Source of the DNA: Paraspadella gotoi
Taxonomy: Eukaryota > Chaetognatha
NCBI GenBank assembly: GCA_051294375.1
Contig: CM119266.1
Location: 24,878,659 to 24,942,658, forward strand
DNA length: 64,000 nt
Reading direction: 5' to 3'
Positions 38,015 through 48,908 of the stretch are shown piece after piece. Positions within the stretch are counted from its first letter, which is position 1. Each line of letters begins with the position of its first letter. The notes below the pieces were generated by a model that did not search any database, had not been told where the DNA came from, and worked only from the letters and a program-made list of their open reading frames with translations. The position numbers and the translations under genes were made by a program.

Positions 38015-38560
38015 AGATGTTCTGTCAAGAATCGTTCTTTTACAAATAAAAAAAAATGATCACGATTAAAAATATTATAAGTGAAGTTATTCTGTTTTTA
38101 TGTCTTGTCTATTATCGTCTAAGAAAATTAATTTGAGGCTTTTCGACCTCACTGAAATAAATATCTGATAAAAAATAAGAGTTTATCAAACATTATTAAC
38201 ATTATTAAACTGTTTAATTATATTTTCTTTTTGATAAAATACCGAACGTTGATAAAAATGGCAAAAGTTATATTTCTGGTGTCGCCATTGTTTCCAACTG
38301 ACCCTTTTCTATCACGTTTGTCGTCACGTCCCGCGACCACCACCCATGCCTGACCTTCCACCCCCCCCAATCTCAACCTCCCCCTTTCTTGACCCCCTAT
38401 CAACTCAGTGTTGGAAGACGTGACAGTGGATGTCGCGAAGGCCGCGCGGAGGTGAGGCCAAGATTTAGAATTTATGAGGGATATTACCCAAGATGCATGT
38501 CCCTGAAATCCTCACAACCTCACACCTCCTGGGGCAGAAAGCCTCTTCCCTTTTCGCCAA

Positions 38561-38688
<128 letters not shown>

Positions 38689-38792
38689 CTTATTTCCATC
38701 CCATCCATTTTCTTGCCAAATTCTTTATTAAATCTCTTTATCTTCTTTTACCGTCAAAACCGGCGGCGCTTTTCATTGACGCTTCTTCGAGA

Positions 38793-38936
38793 ATGGCGGA
38801 AGTGGCGTCCGCCGCCATCGCCGCCGCNNNNNNNNNNGCCGCCGCCGCCGCCCCCGCCGCCGCCGCTAATCCTCTAGAGTCCCGACGCAAAAAACTGCAC
38901 AGATTGCAAAAGATGCAACGAAGAGAGAAGGTGGTG
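38793..38936 (+). CDS. Candidate 5' coding exon of an unidentified gene
   Basis: An ATG in a good context (GAGAATGG) opens a frame beginning M-A-E-V-A-S-A-A-I-A-A, passes through a poly-Ala stretch containing a 10-N gap (38,828-38,837), and continues N-P-L-E-S-R-R-K-K-L-H-R-L-Q-K-M-Q-R-R-E-K-V-V to a possible splice donor (GTGGTG|GTGAGC). The acidic/Ala start followed by a basic helical segment looks coding, and the GC content is high. The left arm has a broken copy at about 32,960-33,069 on the minus strand. No downstream exon could be linked, and the family is not recognised. It could also be a chance ORF in a GC-rich leader. Confidence 0.35.
38828..38837. other. Assembly gap (10 N)
   Basis: Short N run inside GCC repeats. 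Confidence 0.99.
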
Positions 38937-39376
38937 GTGAGCGGGATCGTGGTTGGTTGAGTGTGAAGCTGTGTGTGCGTGTAAAACTGCGTGCAAAAGA
39001 GTCAGAGACAGCGAGAAAAAAAATTGAGATTGAAAATTGGCAACATTTTGTCAGAATTAAAAATTTCAGTATTTAAAGAAATTGGAAATTACTTTATCAC
39101 GCTCAAATGTATTGAATAGCAATCTGCTTAAAAAAATATTTACCACATCACATGTTTACATAGCTGTATCAATAAAGAAAGATTAACTAATTTCTTTTTA
39201 TATATTTGACGATGAAAACCAAAGACTTGTGCGACAAAGATGAACGGCGAAAAACGACGACGACAATAAAGACGACGTCCGTCATTTCATTCCTTCATCA
39301 AATCTGACATTTTTTGACGCCAAAGAAGCCAAAGGATCAAAAGCGCGTGGAAATTATGCTGACCTGCGATCTCTTG

Positions 39377-39378
<2 letters not shown>

Positions 39379-39464
<86 letters not shown>

Positions 39465-39530
39465 AGTGAGTGATGAGTGAGTGAGTGAGTGAGTGAGTGA
39501 GTGAGTGAGTGAGTGAATGAGTGAGTGACA
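39379..39530. repeat. (GA)n followed by (GAGT)n
   Basis: About 84 bp of GA then ~17 GAGT units. Mirror of the left-arm CT-rich and TCAC tracts near 32,276-32,450. Confidence 0.95.
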
Positions 39531-40345
39531 GAAAGAGGAAGGGAAAAAATGAAAGGAACGAAAGACAGTGAGAAAGAGAGAGAATAAAAAGAAGGAAAAA
39601 AAAGAATTGAAAGGAAATTAAAGGAAAGAGTAAAAAAAAACCAACAACTTTGAGTCACTATCGAAAACGAATACTGCGTGGAAATGAATGTTTGGAGCTT
39701 TTTAAAAATATTTGAGGTTGTTTAAATTTTGCGGTCAAAAAAGATATGTATTGTTCTTTTTTTTACCAGGTTTGGGTTTGAAATTTGAGAGATGTCTCGA
39801 GAGCTAAGCAAGGGAAAAACAAAAGACATATGTAAAAAATTATGATAAAAAAATAGCCTAACCCAGTATAACCTAGTATAATAGACAGGGTTGTGTTTAG
39901 GATTTTTATTGCTTCTTAATTAGAAAACCTATTTTTAATTTAAAATTAATTAACTGATTAACAAAAAAAATTTGATGATAGAATTATAAATAGAGATAAC
40001 TAGAGTTAATTATTTATAACATAATAGTATCAATTTTTTACAATATACTGAAATAAAAATTACAGGGTGTAATTCGAGTGAAGTTAGCAATGAATGCGAT
40101 TAGTAGTATCGCTATTAAGGTCGGTGTGTCTCAAGACGATGCTAATAGTTAACTATTTCTTACAGCAAGTATGGTTTTCCGTTAGCTCACTTAAACAAAT
40201 CATTTTTAATTGTTTTGGCTTAACGTTTCAGCACTACCCATTAATACAATCACAGAGTCATTGACCAAATACGACTGACATACAGAAAAAACCAGATCCG
40301 AACGATGTACGTCATCTTTTGGGAATCGTAATCATTAACTCTCTC

Positions 40346-40377
<32 letters not shown>

Positions 40378-41630
40378 AAACCTGAAAAGAGATTTGAAAA
40401 ACTATGAAAACGACTCGAACCCAAAACGATTGACGTAAAATCAAACACATTTAATTGTTTTCTTTAAAATTTTCCTGAATCTAAAACTGCATGCATTTTA
40501 CAATACTATACATCAAATTTTGTACTTAAAAATTAATTAATTTTTTCTAAGAAATTTCTAAATTTTTTTATTTATTTTTTTAAATTTTAAATAAGCTTAT
40601 AGTTATACAGAGAGGTCTAACTATTTTGGGACTAAATTAAAAAAAAATCTTTTGGATGGGTAAATAATCGAATTTTGATTTGAAAATTGGTAAGCAAGTA
40701 AAGATTTGTAATGACAACACAATCTATTAAAAAAAATCATCTTTGGCTTCTATGACCTTCTCCAAGTGTTTGGAGAAATCGGCATATGCTTTTGCGACCG
40801 CGCCCATTGGGAATTCCGTCAGTTTTATCACTATTTTTATTGTCAGAAAGTTGACACTTCAAGAGAGGATGCGTAGGACATTCCCCTTCTCCATCGTACG
40901 TTTTCATTAATCAAGGGGATTGCAGTCAGAAAAACTGCGCGGTCAAAAGTCAGAAGACACCATCCATCTCTTTTATTTTTAAATTTTTGTAAAGAACCGG
41001 CGCGAAAAAAATATGACATGCTATGCAAAATGCAATAATTACAGGAGTTGCCGCGACATTTTTCTCACAATTTTTATATTGATTGAAAGAGAAATTAGCC
41101 TAACTTCCAAATTTAATCATTTTGTTCTGCTACTGTTAACCGTTTCTGTGCTGTAAGCACTTGAATTAAGCCCCAAAAGAGTTTGACCTCCCAAAACTTT
41201 GATTCCTGGATGCGGAGATTTTTTTTTTTAAACTGGATAATAATAATAGAATTTTTTTTTTTTCAGAATCCTGTCTTTCATCGTAATAAATTTTCTTAAT
41301 TATGTAAGCTGGTATACTCACTTCGTAAGACAAAATACCAACCTTGATCCGCGCTTGCTCGGCGATGCAAAATTACTTTCTCTTTTTACTTTCTCTTTAG
41401 TTAGGTTTAAATAATCATTAACTTATTTCGTGCCCAATGTCTCCACCGCGTCAAGGCACCACGCCTCTATGTAAATAATGCTACCTTTGCTAATCCTTTA
41501 ACAAAAATTTGTTCATCGATCATTACAATTCGGAATTTCCCTCGATGCTAATTGATAAACAAATAAAAAAACCGAAACGTCTTTCAAAAACAAAAACAGG
41601 AACCGAACCTTTTTAGACATTTTCGTCACC

Positions 41631-41662
<32 letters not shown>

Positions 41663-42067
41663 AGCAATTAAATCTCCCCATTTGCGGATCCGCCCGCGTT
41701 GACGCCCGAAAAGAAAACTCGACACGCGGAAACGAGAACAAAAAAATTCGAAACCAAACGTAAAATACGAAGTACGAAAAAAAAAAAAATAACAAAACAA
41801 ATAAACAAATAAATTTTCTAAAATTATAACAAAAAAAAAAACGAATTTTTGTTTTACGTACTTTTTTTTATCTTTAAAAGAAATTTTTCTCCTCCATACA
41901 TACGATGTACGAGTTAAAAATGCAAGAAAAAAAATAATATTTTGTGTATAACAACTAATTGTGGATTAGTCGGGATTATATTAACATTGGGCCAAGTTTC
42001 AAGAGGAGGAACCTAAGAAAAAGCCTCACTGTCTGTCTATCGAAAATTATAAATCATCACGGCGACG

Positions 42068-42133
42068 ATGACGAAACTGTTTTCGAACCTTTTATTCGTC
42101 GCTATCGTCGCGAGCGTCTTCGAGTGGGAAGAG
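42068..42133 (+). CDS. Coiled-coil repeat gene, exon 1: signal peptide
   Basis: Codes M-T-K-L-F-S-N-L-L-F-V-A-I-V-A-S-V-F-E-W with two further Glu: a Lys near the start, a hydrophobic core and small residues before a polar end, typical of a secretory signal peptide. The 22 codons end in phase 0 at a clear donor (GAG|GTGAGC). The intron is 153 bp (42,134-42,286), holds GA repeats and ends CTTTAG. The ATG is the first in frame with the hydrophobic stretch and follows AT-rich DNA with a TCACTGTCTG initiator-like sequence ~40 bp upstream, which is weak evidence for the promoter. The protein should enter the secretory pathway. Confidence 0.78.
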
Positions 42134-42286
42134 GTGAGCGGTCGCAATATAAACGAGGCGAGAACACGAGTTTGAGAGAGAGAGAGAGGGGGGGAGAGAG
42201 AGAGAGGCAGTGTTTTTAAAAAGGTGGAAAAAATGAGTTGAGAATCGACTACATTTTTTATAATTCCATCCTCTGCGTCCCTTTAG

Positions 42287-44935
42287 GCCACTGCGAGCCA
42301 ATGCACGGTCGACGCCACCAAAGTCAACCTCAGCGCCTTCGAGAACAACACAGACCCTGGGCATTGGTTCAGGTTCTCAACCGGTATAATCATCCAGCAA
42401 ATCGTCTCTGCCACCGTCGATTGTCTCAACACGGAGATACTCGCCCAAAGACACTCTCTCCTCGACACGATCGCCAAACTGGAGCGTCGGATCGACGGGA
42501 CCGACGCGACGATCGAGCGACTCAAAGGCAACGTGACTCGATTGGAGGAGGAAAACATCGTCCTTCGTGACAGGGTCATCGCGTTGGAGACCAACGCGTC
42601 CGACCTGCGGGACTTCAGCATCGAAGCCGGCTCTTCCCTGGTGAACGCCTCGCGGGAGCGGCAGATGCTGACCCAGGTGGACGAGGAGGCGGGGAATCGA
42701 TTCGACAACTTCACCAGCGGAGCCGCCGTCTCTTTTGAGATGCTGACCAGTTGGGACGGTTCCTTCATGAACGAAATGGCCGCCTTCAGGATGTACGCCA
42801 CGGAGGCTTTGGGAAACGCCTCCTCCGTCCGGGACGATTTGAAGCGGACCGACGTGGCCCTGCAGGGAGTCTTCGACGAATTTCGCATCAACGCCGGCAA
42901 AGCCCACGCCTCGTTAGCCGACGGCATCCTCGACGTTGATAAGAAACATTCGGCGCTAAAAGTCGAATACGAGAATTTCACCAACACTCCTTACTCGAAA
43001 CACACAGAGTCAGTGAAACGTTTCAGCAGAACTGCATCTGATGAAAGATTTACTATCAGAGAAAACATTACTACTCTTAAAACCAATTTTGAAAATCATT
43101 CGCGGGATATAAGCAATTTTACAGATTACACTTATCCAGAGCACACTGAGTCTGTAAGAAATTTTTAGTATTGTGGCTACAAATTCATTATATACTGCAT
43201 CCACTGAAAGAAATGATATTAGAGCAAACTTTACCTCTCTTAGCAATGATTATCAGAATCATTCATGGAAGGTTACAATTTTACAGATAATACCTTTCCA
43301 GAGCATACTCTTTCAGTGAATCAATTTAGTATTGTGCTACAAATTCATTATATACTGCATCCACTGAAAGAAAATTGATATAGAGCAAACTTTACCTCTC
43401 TTAGTAATGATTATCAGAATCATTCATGGAAGGTTAGCAATTTTACAGATAATACCTTTCCAGAGCATACGTTATTCAGTGAATCAATTTAGTATTGTGG
43501 CTACAAATTCATTATATACTGCTTCTACAGAAAGAAATGATAATTAGAGCAAACTTTACCTCTCTTAGTAATGATTATCAGAATCATTCATGGAAGGTAA
43601 GTAATTTTAACAGATAATACCTTTCCAGAGCATACTCTTCAGTGAATCGATTATTATAGTGGCTACAAATTCATTATATACTGCTTCTACAGAAAGAAAT
43701 GATATTAGAGCAAACTTTACCTCTCTAGTAATGATTATCAGAATCATTCATGGAAGGTAAGTAATTTTACAGATAATACCTTTCCAAGCATACTCTTTCA
43801 GTGAATCAATTTAGTATTGTGGCTACAAATTCATTATATACTGCTTCTACAGAAAGAAATGATATTAGAGCAAACTTTTCTCTCTTAGTAATGATTATCA
43901 GAATCATTCAATGGAAGGTTAGCAATTTTACAGATAATACCTTTCCGAGCATACTTATTTCAGTGAATCAATTTAGTATTGTGGCTACAAATTCTTATTA
44001 TATACTGCTTCTACAGAAAGAAATGATATTAGAGCAAACTTTACCTCTCTTAGTAATGATTATCAGAATCATTCATGGAAGTGTAAGTAATTTTACAGAT
44101 AATACCTTTCCAGAGCATACTCTTTCAGTGAACCGATTTAGTATTGTGGCTACAAATTCATTATATACTGCTTCTACAGAAAGAAATGACATTAGAGCAA
44201 ACTTTACCTCTCTTAGTAATGATTATCATAATCATTCATGGAAGGTAAGTAATTTTACAGATAATACCTTTCCAGAGCATACTCTTTCAGTGAATCAATT
44301 TAGTATAGTGGCTACAAATTCATTATATACTGCTTCTACAGAAAGAAATGATATTAGAGCAAACTTTACCTCTCTTAGTAATGATTATCAGAATCATTCA
44401 TGGAAGGTAAGCAATTTTACAGATAATACCTTTCCAGAGCATACTCATTCAGTGAATCGATTTAGTATTGTGGCTACAAATTCATTACATATTGCTTCCA
44501 CTGCAAGAAATAATCTTACAGATAAGATTTTTTCTCTAAAAACCAGTTATGAAAATAATTCACGAGACATGAGTAATTTCACAGATTCCACTTACCCAAA
44601 ACACACTGAATCAGTGAAACAATTTAGTATTAATGCTACAAATTCATTTTATACTGCATCAACTGAGAGAAATTCAATTACAGAAAACATCAATTCTCTC
44701 AGAAAAAGCCACACAGAACACACAAATTCAGTAAAACAATTCAGTACAGTTGTGACAAATTCTCTTATCACAGAAAGCTCTTCACTGTCCGTATTTCAAA
44801 ATGCCTACTTAGCTTTCAGTAAATATGTAGCCACAGCAGTTGTGCAACACTTTCAAGCGAGTTTTGTTGTCTTTGATGGGAGAATAATCGGCGGCAAGAA
44901 TGACCTCACCGCGGTTTCAAATTCTCTATCTAACA
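42287..44935 (+). CDS. Coiled-coil repeat gene, exon 2: head domain and 54-residue repeats
   Basis: Starts in phase 0 after CTTTAG with A-T-A-S-Q-C-T-V-D. The first ~290 codons (to about 43,160) are open: two Cys (S-Q-C-T and V-D-C-L), then a strong heptad coiled coil (R-L-E-E-E-N-I-V-L-R-D-R-V-I-A-L-E), several N-glycosylation sequons (N-V-T, N-A-S, N-F-T) and a helical region. From about 43,010 it enters tandem 54-residue repeats. Single-base indels break the frame repeatedly between 43,160 and 44,085; from 44,085 to the end the repeats read cleanly in a shifted frame. The exon ends S-N plus one base at AACA|GTAAG (phase 1), matching the phase of every downstream exon. A secreted, glycosylated, elongated coiled-coil protein is the direct reading. 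I do not recognise the family. Given the clean flanks and the repeat nature of the damaged part, sequence error is likelier than true pseudogenisation. Confidence 0.75.
43010..44770 (+). repeat. ~12 tandem 162-bp coding repeats (54 residues)
   Basis: Unit starts (S-V-N/K-x-F) recur near 43,012, 43,150, 43,313, 43,475, 43,634, 43,797, 43,961, 44,128, 44,288, 44,448, 44,607 and 44,730. The typical unit contains N-S-L-Y-T-A-S-T-E-R, N-F-T-S-L-S-N-D-Y, N-H-S-W-K-V-S-N-F-T and F-P-E-H-T. Each holds three N-x-S/T sequons (N-F-T, N-H-S, N-F-T) and one Pro. The central eight copies are nearly identical. The first (T-L-K-T-N-F-E-N-H-S) and the last two or three are diverged, the usual sign of array growth from the middle. 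Confidence 0.9.
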
Positions 44936-46200
44936 GTAAGTTATTATTCACGGTTGTTTAGCGCCAGTAATCCAAAATTAAGTTTGTTAGTTGGTCGAAA
45001 AGCTAAATTTTAGTAGTAATAGCAAATCCTTTCGCGACCATTTGAGGCGTGTTCTTGATTGATTTTTTAAAAGATTTTATATCATAAGAAAACCCTATTA
45101 ATGGTCTAATCAATGGCTTATCTGAATTATCGTAATGTTGAGTAATTTTTGAGCATGTTCTTGACTGTTTTGAATAATTATTTTATATTATTTTTTTTGG
45201 TGTCACTCGCGAACGGACGCGGATTAGAAGACAAAATTTGGACTATTAATAATTTAATAATAGTCATACAGTATTATACACGGATTTTAAATGGGAGTGA
45301 AATGAAAAGAGTTGTTATAACTCTTAACTGACTGACTGTCATTAATGTTTGTTCATTTAATTAGTTGGGAAAAGTCCCTGACGTTTATGTTCCTATAAAG
45401 CAAATTGATAATAGTTTAATACATTACATTATAGCTAGGGGATATTGAGGATTTGACTCGAATCGATTTCGTAATTAACCACAGTATTTTTTAAAAAAAT
45501 GGTAATCTTAATGTTATTTCGAGAGTATTATTTTTTTTTAAATTTTTTAAGATTTGCATTCGCTAGCCTATTATTTAGAATAGTTCGTACGATTTCAAAG
45601 CGCTCGAATCCTGGGCAGCAGTTAGCGGAAAACGCTTGTCCTGCAGCGCCCCCTCGAGCTGCCGAGGTATTGCATAAAGTAGAAAAAGTTTGCCTTCCGT
45701 TAAAAAATGTATTATGGATCATTTTTATAATAATCCTGGGTCGTGGGTCGAGCCCCCACATTGATAGGTCGCCCTGTAACTAAGGTCGGGTAGGTCTAAC
45801 TGGGCCTAGTAAGTGAGACGAGGAAAAATGGTGTGAAAAGGAGCGTATATGTAAGCGACTAAAAAACGACGAAAAAGGGAGAAAAAAGGCAAAAGGAAGA
45901 GGACCGGGCGAATGGTGAGAGAGAAGAAGCGTGAGTGAAAAAACTAACACCTGGGCTCGACCCCTGAATCCCCGAGAAGGAGGGTGAGGAGGAGGAAGAG
46001 GGATGACGAGGAGGAGTGTGCTCGGTTGCGAAGTCCAACCGGCTCTTTGTTTCGTTGGTTTGCTACTTTGGTTTAAATGATAGTTGTACTACTGGAAAGT
46101 CACCATTTCACCTCCCTTTCAAAATTACTTACTCACTCTCATTCTCACTGAAGTTGGCCCCACTGAATCTGACCACTGTCGTTTCTTTTAAATCTCTCTC
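44936..46200. other. Start of the ~6.3 kb intron 2
   Basis: Begins with donor GTAAGT. Mostly unique AT-rich DNA. A patch at 45,590-45,790 is GC-richer, with GCTCGAATCC on the + strand and GGCTCGACCC on the minus strand. These resemble B-box sequences, so a degenerate SINE is possible but unproven. Short ORFs show no domains. Confidence 0.5.
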
Positions 46201-46234
46201 TCTCTCTCTCTCTCCGTCTCTCTCATTTACATAG

Positions 46235-46480
46235 GTCTAAGCTCTAATGAAAAAAGTCCAGAGTGTTTTTTTTAATATATTCTTATAACGGTCCCCCATG
46301 TAGAATGATGGCAATATTGCTATTGTTAAGTTTAAAAAAAATCCGACGTTAAATATAAAAAATACTCTAACCAAAATTCTTCGGAAAATCCACCCCTTCT
46401 TTGGAAGATTTTCGCCCATAGAAGATTTTTTCGAATCTGGACTCCCGGTTGAAAAATTCTTAGAATTCCGATCGTTTAGC
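46235..46480 (+). repeat. Dispersed repeat D, part 1 (copy 1)
   Basis: Matches 62,510-62,745 over ~230 bp: AAAAAAGTCCAGAG, CCCATGTAGAATGATGGCAA, TATTGCTATTGTTAAGTTT, CGGAAAATCCACCCCTTCTT and GACTCCCGGTT appear in the same order. Confidence 0.85.
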
Positions 46481-46975
46481 TCCTCTTTATGAAAATAACA
46501 AAATAAATTTAAAATGTAAAGGAAAATTTGAGATGATGATGATTAATACATCTATTAACGCCTGGCCAGTGTTGGTTCTTTAGGCGATCATAATAAACAG
46601 TAACAGTTTACAGATAATTCCTAAACTACTACATTTTGATCTATTATGACTGTTTTGACTGAATAAAAGTTTTACCTGAAAAAATGTTGCAGACCTATCC
46701 TGCAATTTCGTAAAAATTTTACATGTTGACATTACGTAAGTCTATAGTTGATGGCCAAAAATTCTTTAAAATCGGCACCGATCCTTTTAAAGTCAACACT
46801 AATATAACCGCTAAAATAAAAGAATTTTAATTAATCGATCATCCAAAAAATTTATATATTCGTCAATAGTAACAATAAGCTATAAAAAGTATACTATTTA
46901 ACATAGTATAGAGTCAACTACGCGCGTTTTAATCCCAAATTTATATTTCGTAACAGTAAATGCTAAACTACATGT

Positions 46976-47246
46976 TGTGGCGGTATATTCACACCGCCTC
47001 ACGTCCACCATCCTTCAAGCCAAATCCATTGGCCTCAAGAGGGAGAACACACCATCCCAGGGCGTAGTGTTCCATCCACATCCCTAATGACTTCCCTCTG
47101 CCGTTGGCAACGCGACGACCGTCCTAGAGCTTAACCGTGCCAGTGACTGGATGCATCCACTGAGGTGGAAGCGCCCCAAAGCCAACAGTGAGATGCCCCA
47201 TCCAATGGCCATCACGGGCAACCCGCGCTGTTGCCATAATTGGTGA
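46976..47246 (+). repeat. ~260 bp GC-rich repeat, copy 1
   Basis: Starts GTGGCGGTATATTCACACCG and ends near CCCGCGCTGTTGCCATAA. Directly repeated at 47,472-47,732 with ~90% identity and small indels. The pair encloses ~225 bp (47,247-47,471) that includes three short related phrases (GGGTACGCTACAACAAACGC type), themselves a mini tandem repeat. It could be a composite or non-autonomous element with direct terminal repeats. Confidence 0.8.
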
Positions 47247-47471
47247 GTGCTACTATCGAACACGGAACCTTCTCAGGGTAGGCTACGCACAAACGCCTAT
47301 GCCCTGCCCAACTTTGGGTACGCTACAACAAACGCTATGCCCCTGGGTACGCTACGACAAACGCCGATTTGCCCCACAACTCGCGCTCTCTCTCTTCTCT
47401 CCCACTATGGTAACTGTCTTGTCAGACACCTCTCAGGCTTGAGAACCTGAGTGATGTCTTGGCCCGGGATC

Positions 47472-47732
47472 CTGTGGCGGTATATTCACACCGCCTCACA
47501 TCCACCATCCTTCAGCCAAATCTATTGGCTCAAGAGGGAAAACACACATCCCAGGCGTAGTGTTCCATCCACAGTCCTAATGACTTCCCTCTGCGTTGGC
47601 AAAGCGAAACTGTCCTCGGGTAACCGCGCCAGTGACTGGATGCATCACTGAGTGTCGGAAGCCCCCGAAGCCAACAGTGAGATGCCCCATCCCAATGGGC
47701 ATCACAGGCAACCCGGCTGTTTCCATAACGTG
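47472..47732 (+). repeat. ~260 bp GC-rich repeat, copy 2
   Basis: Second direct copy of the 46,976-47,246 block, with the same start and end. Confidence 0.8.
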
Positions 47733-48104
47733 ACGTTATACATGACTCTGAAAACAGTATTAAACAGCATTAAACCGCAATGTCTCGTAAGTAAAAAAAG
47801 TTAAAATAAATATTTCTAAATTCTAATGCACAATAACGAATTTTCTTCAATACGCGATCCGCAATAACGAATTAACTTTAATACGCAATATCAAATTTAC
47901 TTTAAGTGTTGAACTCGTCTTAATTTAGATTTAGAGGTTTGTATTTCGTAATAATGAGGAAGTTTGGCACGATCGATCTCCGGCCGTCTGTTCGACTCCT
48001 AGCTTTACTCCCCTTTGTTGCACTTTCCCACAGTTTGAAATTGAGCTCGAAACCCGCTTCCAAGTAGGTTTCCTCGTACCTTGAGTGAGATATTGTTGAA
48101 TGCT

Positions 48105-48445
48105 TTGGTTTTGAGAGCCCTTCAGACACTTTGCCAGAGGATTCCTGAATTTGACGTCATTTATGAAACCGGAACATATCTCAATCACGTTTATATTGTC
48201 TTGAAGGGAAAAAATCCCTTTCATTTCTATATAAAATCAAAGATGGGAAATTTTTTCGTACAGAAGCAATCTATTTGTCCTGGCTTGTTTGATATCAAGA
48301 TGTTGATAATTTGACAAGAGAAGAAGCAACAGGATCGGAATCGAGTGTTTTTACCGGAATTTTTCCAAGGGGAGTTTACATTGTTTGGTAGTCAGATTTG
48401 AACGAAAATCTCCATTGAAATAATCTTCCTCGATCTCAATAATTT
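48105..48445 (+). repeat. Dispersed repeat D, part 2 (copy 1)
   Basis: Matches 62,795-63,155: GAGAGCCCTTCAGACA, GGATTCCTGAATT, CGTTTATATTGT, AATCCCTTT, ATCGAGT.TTTTAC and finally GTCAGATTTGAACGAAAATC with TCCATTGAAA and CTTCCTCGATCTC. In this copy 1.6 kb separates parts 1 and 2; in copy 2 they are almost adjacent. Confidence 0.85.
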
Positions 48446-48865
48446 ACTTATTTGAAAAATTGTCACTTGCGCTGAAGAAGGTTCGAACAAGAACCGAAAC
48501 AAGTCCAATATAAAATAAAATCGTTGTTTAAAGAAAATTAAAAACTCTCTACTTTGTAAACAAAATAAAATAAAACAAAATATTTATAATATTTATATAA
48601 TCATTGTGTGAATTCCTTTCGATTTCGTTACGTTTGATTCAATTTAAAGAAATAAATTTATGAAATTGGTACAACCAATATAAAAATTATCCATTCATTA
48701 TATTATATTATATTTTTTTTGGCAACGGCAAAGTTTTATTTACAAAAATAATAAATATTGGACATGCTTAGTCTCTTAACTCGAGCCTTTATCAGCCCAA
48801 ATTAAATTTTTTTGGAGACATGGTTTGAAAGAGAAGAAAAAGAAGTGAGAGTGAAAACAAACTTG

Positions 48866-48908
<43 letters not shown>

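Noticed and set aside
43801-44961. Independent 386-codon gene starting at GTG
   Set aside because: It is the shifted-frame continuation of exon 2; its start is inside the 54-residue repeats and there is no ATG or promoter.
45499-45783. 94-codon ORF in intron 2
   Set aside because: No domain; it spans a GC-rich patch that looks like a degenerate repeat.
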